Of a stretch of 64,000 bases of DNA, positions 45,480 through 57,504 are shown piece after piece (the first letter of the stretch is position 1; each line of letters opens with the position of its first letter). A program made the translations under genes and the position numbers. Under the pieces are notes generated by a model, which worked only from the letters and a program-made list of their open reading frames with translations, was not told the origin of the DNA and did not search any database. The DNA lies in assembly GCA_029851415.1 (NCBI GenBank), contig CM056743.1:29896405-29960404 (forward strand), read 5' to 3'. This DNA comes from Eretmocerus hayati (Eukaryota > Arthropoda > Insecta > Hymenoptera > Aphelinidae).

Positions 45480-48051
45480 GTTAATATGCAACATTTTTCT
45501 GGGTTCATTTTAAAGTTTTGTTGGAGGATGTCTCAGCGTATATTATCACTTTGATTTTGTATTTCTTCATATTAGGATCAAGTGATGAGGACGATGTCTT
45601 ATTTCGGAAAAATAGATAATTTGGTTAGGACTTTGACATTACCAATGTTGTAAGGCATTAGAAGGTTGGATGAACTTCCTACTCTACCTGGGTACCACTG
45701 TCTCATGATATATAATGAGTTCTATGTCGCTTATTTTGCCCATTTAATTTCTAGTTAGTTAGGGAAAGATTAAAATTACCAGACATACTACCATGAAAAA
45801 TTGATGTTCTGAGCATGACTTTGAACTGGTTTACTGTCTGAATCATAGCCGCCTTTGGACTTGGAATTGTTTTCGACATTTGAATTCTAATCGAAATCTT
45901 TGGTCAGCTATTTGTAAGACTGTTCAACGTGGTTTTTTTTCCTTTTGTTATGATGTTTCTCTTCAGAATCGTTTCACCTCGACCCTGGCCTCGACTCTAG
46001 GATTTGACTTTCTTTCAGTTGAATCTGATTCAATTGGATCTAAATTTGAATGACTCAAGTATTTATTCATCTCGAATCTAAGTCTAACGAGGGAGGAATC
46101 GCTTATCACGAATTTCGCTGGAGCTTTGAGAATAGTCTTTTTCCAGCACAAATGATGTAAACTGGCAGTGATAGCGCTGAAAGTCACAAACTGAAGCTCA
46201 GAAAGGCTAGTCCATTAGATTTTTCACCTTTTGATAACTATTATCGAACTGGATTCATCGGTTATACGAACTAAATTCATTTATCATCGCCATACAAAGG
46301 TGACGATGATTCTCAAGCTGTATTATGTAACAGCTCTCTCGAAAATTCGATTAAAGGCATTTAATATTTGACGCTCCACGTGATTTGTCGTTCATTATTT
46401 GGAGCATTTTCTAAGAGAAAAAACAGAGATGAAAAAATCCACTCGAGGTGGTTTCGATCTCACGACCTCTTTCATGTGCCGGGAAAGTGTTCTCTGTCTT
46501 TTAAGCTTTTAGAAATGGCGGTAGTGAGCATACTTCGAAGGATTAATCTCATTTCTGATTGATTCTATACAGATGGCTTTCATGGTTTTCAAAGCCTTGT
46601 CAATTTGAGACCCACCTTAGGTGGATTTCTGTCACGTCTGATCTTTTTCTCAAAGAATGCTCCGAGTAGTAGACATCAAACAACATTCTTTGGAGCGCCT
46701 AAAATTCTATGTCTTTAATCGAATTTTCGATCGATCTGTTGATTCACAGCTTGATGATCATCGTCAGCTCTGTCTGGCAATAATGAATGGATTTGGCTCG
46801 TGATTCATTCCAATAATTGGAATCTCTGCAGCATTGTCCGTAACCTGCAGTTCCGGAACTTGACCACTCTTTGATTGAGACAATTTATTCGAAAATGTTT
46901 AGAGATTTGGAAAAATACCGAATCCGTCACGTGAAAGTCGAAAATTTCTCCGTGACGAACAACTTGGATTTTCTCTGTGTAAATCCCATATAACGTAGTA
47001 AAGGTGACACGAAATAAAGAACTAAAATAATATTTCCGTGGTATCTGCCTGCCAAAAGCTCCATTTGTCGGAATCATTCATTCTCCAGCGGCTTGGAATT
47101 GAATGGTACATCAAAATAATGGCGCGTTGCACTCGAGGAACGTGAATTTTCCATTGTCCGATGAGAGTGGTGCGCCAGAGTTTGTGGAAGAAATGCTCTT
47201 TAAAATCTTACGGTCTGTGTACCAGCCTTTGCCAAGTGGAATGCGCTTCATGAAAAAATATTATATATCTCGAAAGAATGACGATTCTGTATAATAGCGT
47301 TCTGCTGCTGCTCAGTTCCTGATTTCTCAGAAACTCTAAAAGACATTGGAGAGTACCTGCACGAGCAAACCCGAGTTGAAAATCTCGAGATACCTCCGCA
47401 AAAGATGAGAGCTCTTGTATTTTGTGACCCATATTGTAATGTCACTTCTTCGTTGACTACACTGTTAGGACATTTGATAAATGAAAACATTTGAGAACTG
47501 TAAGTACCAAATCTGACGGACCAAAAAGTTTCTTATTTTCCTGAATTCTGTAATACAGTACCTACAATGCATGAGAACTGAAGCTCATCGCTTTGCTATT
47601 TTGGGCTATTTGCATCGGCTATTCTTAATACATTTTCCGATTACATTATATCGAGGCCAAATTGTATGACAGAATTTTCGATGCCGGAGGAATACCATTT
47701 ATACACAATCAAGAAACTATTTCCGTTCGTGTCTTACCTCTTAGCCGGATTTGCATTCGTCTTATTTCAGTCTCATTAAGATTGAATCACTGTTACACGA
47801 CGGTAATAGAACTTGACTCGTACATTTTCCTCACCGTAACTCGATTTTCACTTTCGATCCAGTTCCAGATCGTATGACGCGGTAAATATGCAAAGCTATA
47901 CGTAATATCTTAAATTAAATGCGGCTGCGTGATTCGTAAAGTATCCCGAAAATATTTTGCATGGGACATATTTTCAGATGCTCTAGTTGATATTTGGACT
48001 GATAATATTCCGAACTTCTTTTTTTGTTCCATGATATCAAACCTATTGAAG
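45480..48051 (+). other. Pgant intron 1 (2572 bp, phase 1)
   Basis: Begins GTTAAT and ends CCTATTGAAG. The phases of the flanking exons agree: one base from exon 1 plus two from exon 2 make a Gly codon. A MITE lies inside at 46336-46734. Frames of 63-90 codons in the rest show no domain. Confidence 0.75.
46336..46734. mobile_element. intronic MITE with TCGAAAATTCGATTAAAG termini
   Basis: Left TCGAAAATTCGATTAAAGGC and right CTTTAATCGAATTTTCGA are inverted. The match continues for about 90 bp (GCTCCA and GGAGCATT blocks on both sides). The interior has, on the minus strand, a tRNA-like 3' half (GGTCGTGAGATCGAAACCAC followed by a T6 run near 46433), so a tRNA-derived piece may have been captured. 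Confidence 0.6.
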
Positions 48052-48250
48052 GTGGTGGGGTACTGGTAGCACCTCGAGATCCGGATGAATCTGCGCCAGG
48101 TGAAAAGGGTAGACCGGTTCATTTGCCTACAAATCTTACTGCGGAAACCAAGAAGCTTGTGGATGATGGATGGCTCAACAATGCTTTCAATCAGTATGTT
48201 AGTGACCTGATATCTGTACATCGATCACTGCCTGATCCTCGCGACCCATG
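48052..48250 (+). CDS. Pgant5: polypeptide GalNAc-transferase, exon 2 (stem to start of lumenal region)
   Basis: Acceptor CCTATTGAAG|GTGGTG and donor CCATG|GTGAGT (strong) bound 199 bp, which read in the phase of exon 1 as residues 91-155 plus two bases of the next codon. The sequence APGEKGRPVHLP, an N-glycosylation sequon (NLT at 117-119), then NAFNQYVSDLISVHRSLPDP is the segment that precedes the catalytic domain throughout the GalNAc-transferase family. In family members it continues with a conserved Trp/Cys-Lys and the glycosyltransferase A domain with its DxH metal site, then a ricin-type lectin domain. None of those were found to the right, so the gene is cut by the window edge or by a very long intron 2. 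The closest family member I can recall is insect Pgant5; the exact paralogue should be treated as tentative. Confidence 0.88.
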
Positions 48251-48483
48251 GTGAGTACTCTCATACGTGTATTTGCTCCCGCTATTTCTAATTTTTTTTC
48301 ATCAAAATTCTTCCTCATGAGTGATAATTCAATTTTTGTGATTGCAATGGTTATAACATTTATAATTTTATTTTGCTCGTGTGAGATGATGGATGGGTAA
48401 AGAACCTCAAATTTTGATCATAGAAGACCCAGAACTATTGTAAAAATGGTATTTTTAATGAACAGCTGTCAGTGTTATGACCA

Positions 48484-48960
48484 ATGATTATTTGGGAGTT
48501 TTGGACTGGTGCCATCTTTTTTGACGAAGAGATACATCTCCATTTGACTCGATATCTAACAAGTATCTTGCATTTTTCTGACCCTTCGAACTGGAAGTTG
48601 TGCATTTTAGAGCAGTTTCAGTTCAATATTGTGCGATTTGAGAAAAGATTCTCTGAAAATTATTGTTATCATCATGTGCAAATTGTTATAAAGTTGTGTG
48701 ACATGAGAATGATTCTTGGGGCTCGAGCACTTGAAGTCGTCCTCAAGTCACTCGACTTTGTGATGATTTGCACGAGATGGAAAGAATTTTTTTATTCAAT
48801 TGCACAAAGTTTAACTAAAAGAGCTCTAAAATGCACGATTTACTTTTCGGGGTCAGAAAAAATGCAAGGAGCCTATCGCTACCCATTAAAATATTTTGAT
48901 GATCCAAATCTACGAAAGTGTATCGATCAAACTCATTTCAGGTGTGATATTGATAAATGA
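48484..48960 (+). CDS. 158-codon open frame, possibly chance
   Basis: An ATG-to-TGA frame of 158 codons lies 234 bp inside Pgant intron 2, same strand. It begins MIIWEFWTGAIFFDEE, is rich in Ile, Leu, Phe and charged residues, has several Cys, and ends CIDQTHFRCDIDK. I do not recognise it. It is among the longest ATG-initiated frames here; at about 38% GC a frame this long is expected roughly 0.2 times in 64 kb by my estimate, so it is only mildly surprising. No promoter or poly(A) signal was identified. It could be a remnant of a transposon protein, an intronless nested gene, or chance. Confidence 0.15.
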   Translation: MIIWEFWTGAIFFDEEIHLHLTRYLTSILHFSDPSNWKLCILEQFQFNIVRFEKRFSENYCYHHVQIVIKLCDMRMILGARALEVVLKSLDFVMICTRWKEFFYSIAQSLTKRALKCTIYFSGSEKMQGAYRYPLKYFDDPNLRKCIDQTHFRCDIDK

Positions 48961-49660
48961 TAATCAAAGTTCCGAATGATCGACATGAGATGTAATCAAT
49001 CTTTTGACGACCACTGCTGCTTCATCAAATCGAATATGTTTCCGTAAATTTGAAAAAAATATGATGGTTTGCACATTGGAATAATTTTGGGTCTTATAGC
49101 TTTGGCCAACCAAAGCCGTTGAGGTTGTTGATATGAATTTCGTAGGCTCATGATTCTTGAATGCTAATATATTCTCTGGGTTTTTTTATATCTTGCTGAT
49201 GTGTGGTGTATGGTCATCGTGACCTGTATTACAAAATAAATCTACCCGGCCATGAGCGTAGCAGTGAGTGTAAAATACTTGATCAATTAAGAATTGATGG
49301 AGTTTGATTAAATTTGGGTCAATTTGGGAAGCAATTCAAAAATTCAACTGAACCGATTTTGAAGAAATCAAATTCTGCCCGAGTTCAGATATCAAGGTGT
49401 CGAAAATTTTCTCAATTGAGATCAAAGGAATAATTCTGGACAAAATATTCATTCACATGGGCAAGCTTATACCCAACCTGGCTCATAAATCAAGACTAGT
49501 CATCAAAAAATTACATTCCTTGCCATCTCAGCCTAATCATGAATCGAAATCTACCATCAATTTTGAATCAATTGAAATCTTTCCTCCAAAATTCACAAAA
49601 AGAAAAAAACAATCAAAAATGGGCACAGGGCTTGTACAAATTTGATGAACTCGTCAATTC

Positions 49661-49693
49661 CACACACACACATGCACACACACACACACACAC
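49661..49693. repeat. (CA)n microsatellite
   Basis: About 16 CA units with a single TG interruption, within the provisional Pgant intron 2. Confidence 0.9.
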
Positions 49694-50832
49694 ATCACAC
49701 TCCAACACGAAACACAAACCCAAAGCTTGCAAACGCGTTAGCACGAGTAACGATATATCCCCGTGGGAAATCGCGGTAGACTACTACAGCTCGAACAGAG
49801 CTGCCAACCTTGCGAGGTGAAAACCATGTAAACCTACATAGCAGCAAAGAGAGCCAACCGAAACGTCGGAGCTCTGTGTATGCACAGTGGGCTCGTAAAT
49901 TGGAGGAGCTCGAGCTTGGTGCGTGAACTCGCAAGAGGCATAGCAAGTTTCCATATAATACCCAAAGCCAACAGAGCAGCAGCCGCAGAAATTAAGCCGA
50001 GCCCGTCGGGATATTAATATCACCGCTTTTCGAGATATTAGCCGACATTATCAGGACAGGTGAGCCAACTTGCTGCGACACCACCACCACCCACCACTAC
50101 AACCATATAATAAATATAGTCTCTAAGGTAGTAGACACTTTGCAGATGCCAGAATATATTCACACAAGCTTTTCCAGTATTATATGTCTACATTCAGAGT
50201 TTCTGTACAATCTCTCGCTCTCTCTGGCTTTTGATGAAACTTGGAGTATACGTTTGAGCATGAACAGCGAGAGAAGAGAGTGAGGAAGCTCATTCATGAG
50301 AATCTGGTTAGAATGATATGCGGTTGATGGCATCAGTTGACGAGTGGTAGCACTTGCATGCATGCATAGGGAGTTACGCGCGAGAAGATAGGACTTTAGA
50401 GAAGTTAGGTTAGGTATATATGAAGTGGGGTATATGAGGATATTACGGTGTAATTGCTCGGGATCGCGGGCGCTAAATGCATTGTGCGTTTGAGGCCTGC
50501 CATGCTTTGAATATGTTCTATATAGGTATGTATATGGTAATCGTTTCGCGAATTCCAGTGTTGGATTCCGTATAGTATACCACGACTTATGCTCTCTCTG
50601 TTATGTGCTCAGTTGACGATGCACACTTTCGATCTCCGACGAGTTAATGGGTTGGCAAGTTGGATGATTGCTCGAGAATTGAAGCTAGAATTCGCTGAAG
50701 ATATTTTGTCTCTAAAAATGGATTCTGGATGATTGGAGTGGGTGCATTCAGGTCTGATAGAATTCATTCCATCCTTGCGCGTGGACCGGAACTTTTCTTA
50801 AGGCGATGCGGTTGCCGTGCACGCTGAACTTA

Positions 50833-50966
50833 GTTCACAGAAATTTCATAATCATTTCCAATTTGGGCTAAACGACGAGTTATACAGGCTTTATTATCAT
50901 CTAACTTAGCCTGGATAACTCTTCGTTTAGCTAAAATTGGAAAAGATTTTGAGATTTTTGTGAACG
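50833..50966. mobile_element. palindromic element with GTTCACAGAAAT ends
   Basis: GTTCACAGAAATTTCATAAT at the left is inverted at the right as TTTTGAGATTTTTGTGAAC. Inner arms GGGCTAAACGACGAGTTATACAGGCT and AGCCTGGATAACTCTTCGTTTAGCT pair well. A 134-bp hairpin MITE just left of another foldback. Confidence 0.65.
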
Positions 50967-50992
50967 GAAACGTGCCAATTTGTAGGTTAGAA

Positions 50993-51610
50993 CACGGAAA
51001 AAAATAGTTTGTTGGATTCACAAATGCCCGTTTGTTGACTTCAGTGTTTGTGATATTCACAAATGAATTTGTGAATAGAACAAATGACATATTTGTTAGG
51101 CTAACAAACGCGAGCTTTGTTGGCCCAACAAATGGCTATTTTGTTAGATGCCTTTTAACCAAATGTATTTCACATAATCCAGGATGATCGATTTACAACT
51201 ATCATTGATCATCATTGGATAGTTCTGATATATTCACGATCAGACCAATACTCTTCTCAATGAATCGATTCTCTGCAAATGTACGAACGTACGCACGATA
51301 ATCCAGTTACATTCTTGTTATTCTCTAAAAGTTTGTATTTTTGATTAAGGTAAAATAGGTGGATTGTCACCTATTCCGGCATTTTCCCATTTTATCAAAA
51401 TTTCCTCAAATCACTTCAAAACACCTATTTGTTGGGCTAATGAATTCCAACAAATAGTCAGTTTGTTGTCGTCAGAGCGAGACCGGATTATTTGTGAATA
51501 ACACAAACACATTTGTGAATCTAACAAAAGTTAGTTTGTTGTGCGGAAATGATTTGGTTTGTGAATTTCACAAAACCTTTTGTGAATCCAACAAACTATT
51601 TTTTTCCGTG
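50993..51610. mobile_element. foldback MITE with CACGGAAAAAAATAGTTTG termini
   Basis: The left end CACGGAAAAAAATAGTTTG is an exact inverse of the right end CAAACTATTTTTTTCCGTG, continuing through TTGGATTCACAAA. Both arms are full of ACAAATTTGTGAA and AACAAAC repeats in both orientations. About 618 bp, no coding content. The termini resemble those of the 2533-2824 element. Confidence 0.75.
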
Positions 51611-51661
51611 AAAGTATCCGCGGGCGAGTTATTCTCGTTCATCTCCGATACTCTTGTGATT

Positions 51662-51737
51662 GGTGACAAATGGCGAGTTGTCCACCAAAATTCAGATGAT
51701 TGTAGATCATGGACAACTCGGCTCGCTATTTGTGTCG
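51662..51737. repeat. 76-bp hairpin repeat
   Basis: GACAAATGGCGAGTTGTCCA at the left and TGGACAACTCGGCTCGCTATTTGTGTC at the right form a strong stem with a loop of about 20 bp. It lies between two larger foldbacks. Confidence 0.6.
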
Positions 51738-51814
51738 TCGAAATTTTGAGTTACATATACGTGAAACATAATTTCCGGGGTGCACGGCGGCGCCCGCATG
51801 CCCTTAAGCAATTG

Positions 51815-52836
51815 ATTATATGATATAGTTTGAACTATATCATACAAACATACAAACTATATCGACGCCTCTTACGAAGATAAACACCTATTTTCTTGTG
51901 ACTGACGAAGATTAACGTTTATTCGTTGTGAACACGAATATTAACGGATTCTTCTTAGGTCCACGAAAACTAACACTTACTCCTTAGGGACACGAAGATT
52001 AACGCATTCTCGTTAAGTCCACGAAGACTAACACTTACTCCTTAGGGCCACGAAGACTAACACTTACTGCTCAACGGCCCATGAAACTAGCACTCACTCT
52101 TGAACGGTATGAAGACTATAACACACTTGCACACGTCCTCGTCCAAAGGGACGGAGACCAAGTATTTCGTCTTAGGGCCACGAAAAAAAAACACATTCTC
52201 ATTAGCGGCACAAAAATTAACGCATCGGTAGACTTCATTCATAGAGGGACGGAGACAATAAGTATTTCGTCTCAAGTCCACGAAAAGTAACACATTTTTC
52301 TCTACGCCACGAAGACTAACACATTCTTCTCGATGGAATGAAAAACAACACATTCTCTTTGACGTGACGATGGACGGTAAGTGATTGTGTTAGCCTTCGT
52401 TCCGCTAAGAAGAATATGTTACTTTTCGTGGGCTTAAGACGAAGTACTTATAATCTCCGTCCCTTCAAGAATGGAGTCTACGAATGTGTTAGTCTTCGTG
52501 GCGTAAAGGAAAATGTGTTACTTTTCGTGGCCTCAAGACGGAATACTTATAGTCTTCGTCCCGTCAAGAAAAAAAATGCGCGAATGTGTTAATCTTCGTG
52601 CAGTTTGAGGAGTAAGTGTTACTCTTCGTGGTCTTAAGCAGTAAGAGATGATCTTCGTGGCGCTGAGGCGTAAGTGTTGTTCTTCGTGGCGTAAACAGTA
52701 AGTGTTAATCTTCGTGGCCGTAACAAAGCAAATGCTAATCTTCGGCCACCGTGTTTTTCTTCGTGGGCGTTAGCGGATGTGTTTATCTTCGTAAGAGGCG
52801 TCGATATCATATAATGTATTATATGATATAGTTTGA
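51815..52836. mobile_element. foldback element, 947-bp palindrome of 29-bp repeats
   Basis: A large inverted repeat runs from 51860 (TATCGACGCCTCTTACGAAG) to 52806 (its inverse CTTCGTAAGAGGCGTCGATA), symmetric about 52333. Each arm of about 470 bp consists of degenerate tandem units of about 29 bp, consensus CACGAAGACTAACACTTACT plus CCTTAGGGC. They read CACGAAG in the left arm and CTTCGTG in the right. Longer spacers GGGACGGAGAC..AAGTATTTCGTC also recur in both arms. ATTATATGATATAGTTTGA lies directly repeated outside each end (51815-51833, 52818-52836), possibly a target duplication or part of the termini. The design, long inverted repeats built of short direct repeats, is that of foldback transposons. 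It is non-coding. Confidence 0.8.
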
Positions 52837-53138
52837 GTAGTCCACTAAATCTGGAAATCAGGGAAACTTTGAAATTTTTGGGGACTTCATTCATGACTTG
52901 CATGGAAAAACTGATACATAGTAACTACTTCAACTGACGATTCCACCCCGAAGAATTTAGAAGCTGGACATATTCTTTAGACGTTCTTGAAATGAGAATC
53001 GAATTATGGCCCTCAATAGGATTCCTGTAAAATTTCAAAATCAATTTTCTGGTTTTTTTGGATGTTGTAATTTATCGATCCTAAAAAACCTGGATATTCT
53101 AGGGAAATTTTTCTTTTCGTGTTGGCAGAAAACCTGTA

Positions 53139-54138
53139 CACTGAGAGAAATTATCTAATAAAATTTGTTACCCCGGGAACAATTTTTATTAATCGCGTCA
53201 ATACCAGAGCACCAGCAGGAATCGCAATAGATTTTGTTCCTGAATTAACAGTTTTTACTCACTCGTCAACAATTTTTGTTGATCCCGTTCAAGAACTTTT
53301 AAAACTGGCTCGTTTGTAAAATTTATTGATTTCTCAATAAAAGTTATTGATTCGCATGTAAATTTTGTGCCGAATTGGAAAGGAGGAATCGTTGAATTTC
53401 CGCGATTCCTGTATCTGCCACCAGGTGGCTCACATCGTCTTCGGCATCGATGTTACGACCAATATTTATTTATTACGGACAACAAACTTGACGAATGATA
53501 GTCAATGCAATGTCATCGATACCAGATTTCCATGAATAACTGGGAGTGTATTTTATTTTCCGCGTATCGTGTCTATCGACTAGCAATCAGCTCGTTTATA
53601 GGTGGATTGGGCTTACTCGCAAGCGGTCAAATTTGACAGGGTTTGTATATATACGAGTTCCAAAATTTCCACACGAACATAAATTGTTTGCGTGAACCCG
53701 TGTATGCGAAATTGGTAAAACGTAAGATAATATATAATGGAATGTGAACATATATTTGAGAACTTATAGAATTAACAATATGTGAGATGATAAGTCTAAT
53801 TCTAAGTGCGTGAATATAATGATGTATGCTCGGATGTATGTGATTGAGCGTGCTTCGTACTCTAAAACTGCATATAATCCATTAAACATTGGCTGATTAC
53901 TACTTCATAAATAATATAGAAACCTTATCATTTTGAAATTTAGTTGGGCGCCAGTATCAAAATTTGTGTCATCGTCAACAAAATTTGTAAACTGGTTAAT
54001 AAAATTTACTTCCGCATTAATAAATTCTGTTACCGTTTCAACAAAAACCGTTGAGGATCCTGCTGGTGCCACGGTATAAATGTATTTATAAAAATTATTC
54101 CTCAGTTAACGAAAACTATTAGTAAATTTCTCTCAGTG
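53139..54138. mobile_element. 1000-bp MITE, TA-flanked, CACTGAGAGAAATT termini
   Basis: TA|CACTGAGAGAAATT begins the element and AATTTCTCTCAGTG|TA ends it. The inverted arms share imperfect blocks further in: TAATAAAATTTGTTA, ACCAGCAGGAT (left ACCAGCAGGAATC, right inverse GATCCTGCTGGT), and AACAATTTTTGTTGA-type sequence. No transposase frame. TA duplication suggests Tc1/mariner-type mobilisation. One of the clearest MITE structures in the window. Confidence 0.8.
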
Positions 54139-57100
54139 TAGATGAAAATAGGTTGTTGAAACTTTGCTGTCTCGCACTGTGACCTTGTTGTGAGCTTGCA
54201 TAGTAAACGCGTGACGAAAAATGTGTGTGTGCGTGTATAGGGATGTTGGCACTATTCATGTATTTATTTTGGGAACATTGATCAGAAACGTTTGTTACAC
54301 CATTAACAGTAAATTTACTTATATAGAAATTGGCTGTAGAAATTGATTCACCAAAAATTTTCAAGATCCTCGTAGAATCACAATTTGCAGTTTTGCCATT
54401 CTTCTTATATTTGTGACGTGGTCATCTAATACTTTCGCTAAATTCGTCTTGTTTGAATAAACAATCTTAGCACTTGGGAGCTTATACAGTATTCCATAAA
54501 GAATTACAAGTTTTTGACAAGCTTTATAATCACTCAGCAAATGAGATAATACTTCATTCTATAGCCCGACAAGCTCATCAGCCATATACTCTCACGGTAT
54601 ACCGTAACTATATGGTTTACTCATTGTATGGGAGAAATCGAAACGCGCTCGTGCGTTTGATGATGCGCTCATGAGATCCTGGCGCCTAACGACGTACACA
54701 CATCATCTATGTCTACAACACCGTCCATTGCATGCAGAATTCAATGTCGTAGAAGCGCAGATACATACCTTAGTTGTGATACAAACAATTGTAGAACTGT
54801 TATTTTACAATTAAACGTGTATCAGGACCTAATTGCTTCAGAATTTTTATTTGAGTGTGATGAAACATTGACGAAAGAAAGTTCATTTTTCAGATAACGA
54901 AATTTTGTTGAAGATTCTTCACCGTGGAGATATATTTTTTCACAATGTGTGATTCTGACATGATTTTTGGTATTTTTGCATCAAAATCTGTAAAAATCGC
55001 TAAAATATGTGTTTCCTCCTGCTTAAGAGGATCCTCGAGTGATTCCTTTTTAAAATTCGAGTCGTTGAGAGTCATGTACAATTTCTCGAGAAATTGAAGT
55101 TTCAGAAGCACCTTATCCCTCCTTATGATTAAAATTTGCTTGAAATATTTGATAGTTCTTCAAAAAATTATTGCCAGTAAAATTAGTGTAACTTGGCGGG
55201 AAATTAAAAACCCATGCTTTCCAGCTCTGCAAAATTAAACTTAAACATGGCCCAACTACTTTGTCTGCTGCTCCATCTGAAGGGCTAATTCCAAAGCCTC
55301 TCACGGATGTTAAAATTGAAAGTTTCCAATAACGGTAATCATTAACTGATGTCTAAAATTTCCTTGTAATTCATCCAAACGTTGTACACGTTTGCTGCAA
55401 TAAAACAAATTGCCATAACATCTACATTTACATATTTCAAACACTATTGCGTTCCCACGCTGCATACATACATCACGATCCTAGCATCACCCACGATAAT
55501 TCATCACGCTAACGCCATTAGCTCAATAATACGAGCGTGATGAGTGATGAGCAGTGCTCGTATCGAATCGAGATATACAAACACACTTACACACAAATCC
55601 ATAGACCTACTGCTATTGTATATATGTGAATGTTTGCTCTTCGATGCTCTTGTGTATTATTGCTTCTATGCTGATGCAGCACGTGCGTTGCAGAATTTAC
55701 GCATTCGTATCCGTAATATCCCTAGCACAGCAATGAGGCACCATCACCATGTATATATTCCGATTGTTCTCCATATACTCTGGCTTCTCGGTACACCTCT
55801 TGTGTGTAAACCTTATAGCGATATGTACCCAAATGTATATATATGTCATAGATGAACATTGTGGTGTATTGTATAGAAACAGAAACTGCAGCAACAGTTT
55901 CTGGTCGTTATGACGTTCTTCGGAGGTTAAGGACCACCTGTACGGAGAGCGAGAAATTGAAATTGTTTGCAGTTAACCAATATGTAGGTATTATATACAT
56001 AGTATTGATGCAGGTGTGCCGATGTTCAATGCAGATCTCGGACTCTGAAATTGTAGATTATATATCCCAGGCGATATTGGGGATTGCCATTTTCGATTAG
56101 GTCGGCCGTAGATGAGAGGTGATTTCGATGGGGAAATGTGTGGTTACGCTGATTCCAGGGCTGATTCAGTCGGAAATTGCGATTGTGCTGGGCTAGAACA
56201 TCGATAGTTGTATTGGAAAGAAGATTTTTTTCTACTCGAATATTCCAAAAAGATTTCGCCGTGATTCATAAATTTAGAATTTTTTTGTATTCTGAAGGTG
56301 TATCAAGTGATCGAAATTGTAATCTCGAGACTTTGGTACCAAGTTTCTAGTGGAGGTAAATTTATTCGCATCAAAATCTTATACAATGGATTCTTGGGTT
56401 AAGTTGAATCTTATGAACATCCATCCTAATACTTGAACAGAAATTTAATTGGATAATTAAAATAGGTCATATATTGACTTAGATTCTTCGGGAGTATAAA
56501 TCACCCGATGAAGAAGTTGAGCTACCCATGAATACCCTAACAACAGTTCCTCCAAGAATTGAAATTTCAAGTACGGTGCAACAATTTCTTCATCCTCGAA
56601 AGGGATGCAAATTCATTCCTGAAAAAGGGTCTCTATATCGAGATCATCTTAAGTGGCCAACGCTGGAATCTAGTTGGAACCGTTGCTGAATTAACTACAG
56701 TGTCCATCAAAAATTAACCAGATTCCACTTTCATTCCCCAGTCTCTTAGTAACTTGGGTAAATAAATGGTGTTCTCATCCACCTGCCGCTTTCCATTTTT
56801 GAGAGATGTAAAAAGCAGGGATCGAGGCAGTGGATGATCACCTAGAGAATGAAGTAAGAGAAACTGTGCTCCTCTTCCAAGGAACTTTTGGTAGCTCTTG
56901 GTCAAGCAGAAGCTCGCCTGAATTTTGGCCACTCACGCCCTCTAGTGACGATCCCGCAGATCTAGCAGGGCTCGCTCCTGCAAATTTTATCTATTGCTTC
57001 TTGAGAACAGACTTGCCGTTGGCGAAATTTCTTCTCTTTGTCGGTGAATACTCACTACAAAAATGACCCAGAAATTGTGGTACCGTCTATGGGGATCAGA

Positions 57101-57504
57101 TATCATTGTTGAGTGATCTGCATACAGGCTCTTTTCCTGCTAATGTGGCAGCGAAAGAAGCAGATTCAGCATTGGATGCATCGAGCCGTGATATTTCGTA
57201 ATACTGAGTTTCTAGCACCCCTCAGTCGATGAATGTCTACCCGCCCGAAAGGTGAGAACACCAAAAGTTTCAACATCAATGCTCTTTACTAGATTGTATG
57301 AGCAATACCGTCAACGAAGCGAGAGGTCTAACCCTATAAAGCTGAAACTTGGTATATCATTTTACGTCTGTATACAGACAACCCGAAAATTATGTCAGAT
57401 CCTTATACGCCAAGAACGAGATCACGCTTCGAGCAAGATGTCCTCTGGATCGCATTATGAAGCACACCGGGAATTCGCTCCGTCGAGAAAAATTTCAGAT
57501 TAAA
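54139..57504. other. non-coding stretch, no feature seen
   Basis: AT-rich sequence, provisionally within Pgant intron 2. Opposed frames at 56714-57066 (72 and 78 codons) lie in a less AT-rich patch but show no domain. Nothing supported. Confidence 0.45.

Larger units (their letters stand above)
48251..50832 (+). other. start of Pgant intron 2 (phase 2), provisionally intronic
   Basis: Opens with the consensus donor GTGAGT. No downstream exon carrying the expected catalytic-domain motifs was found up to 64000, so everything to the right is provisionally intronic. This part contains a CA microsatellite at 49661-49693 and a 158-codon frame (48484-48960). Confidence 0.55.

Noticed and set aside
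51860..52806. CRISPR-like look of regularly spaced 29-bp repeats
   Set aside because: Units are degenerate, contiguous and arranged as a giant palindrome in a eukaryotic sequence; foldback transposon fits, CRISPR does not.
56714..57066. Opposed 72- and 78-codon frames in a GC-richer patch
   Set aside because: Tested against expected Pgant catalytic motifs and transposon proteins by eye; no match.
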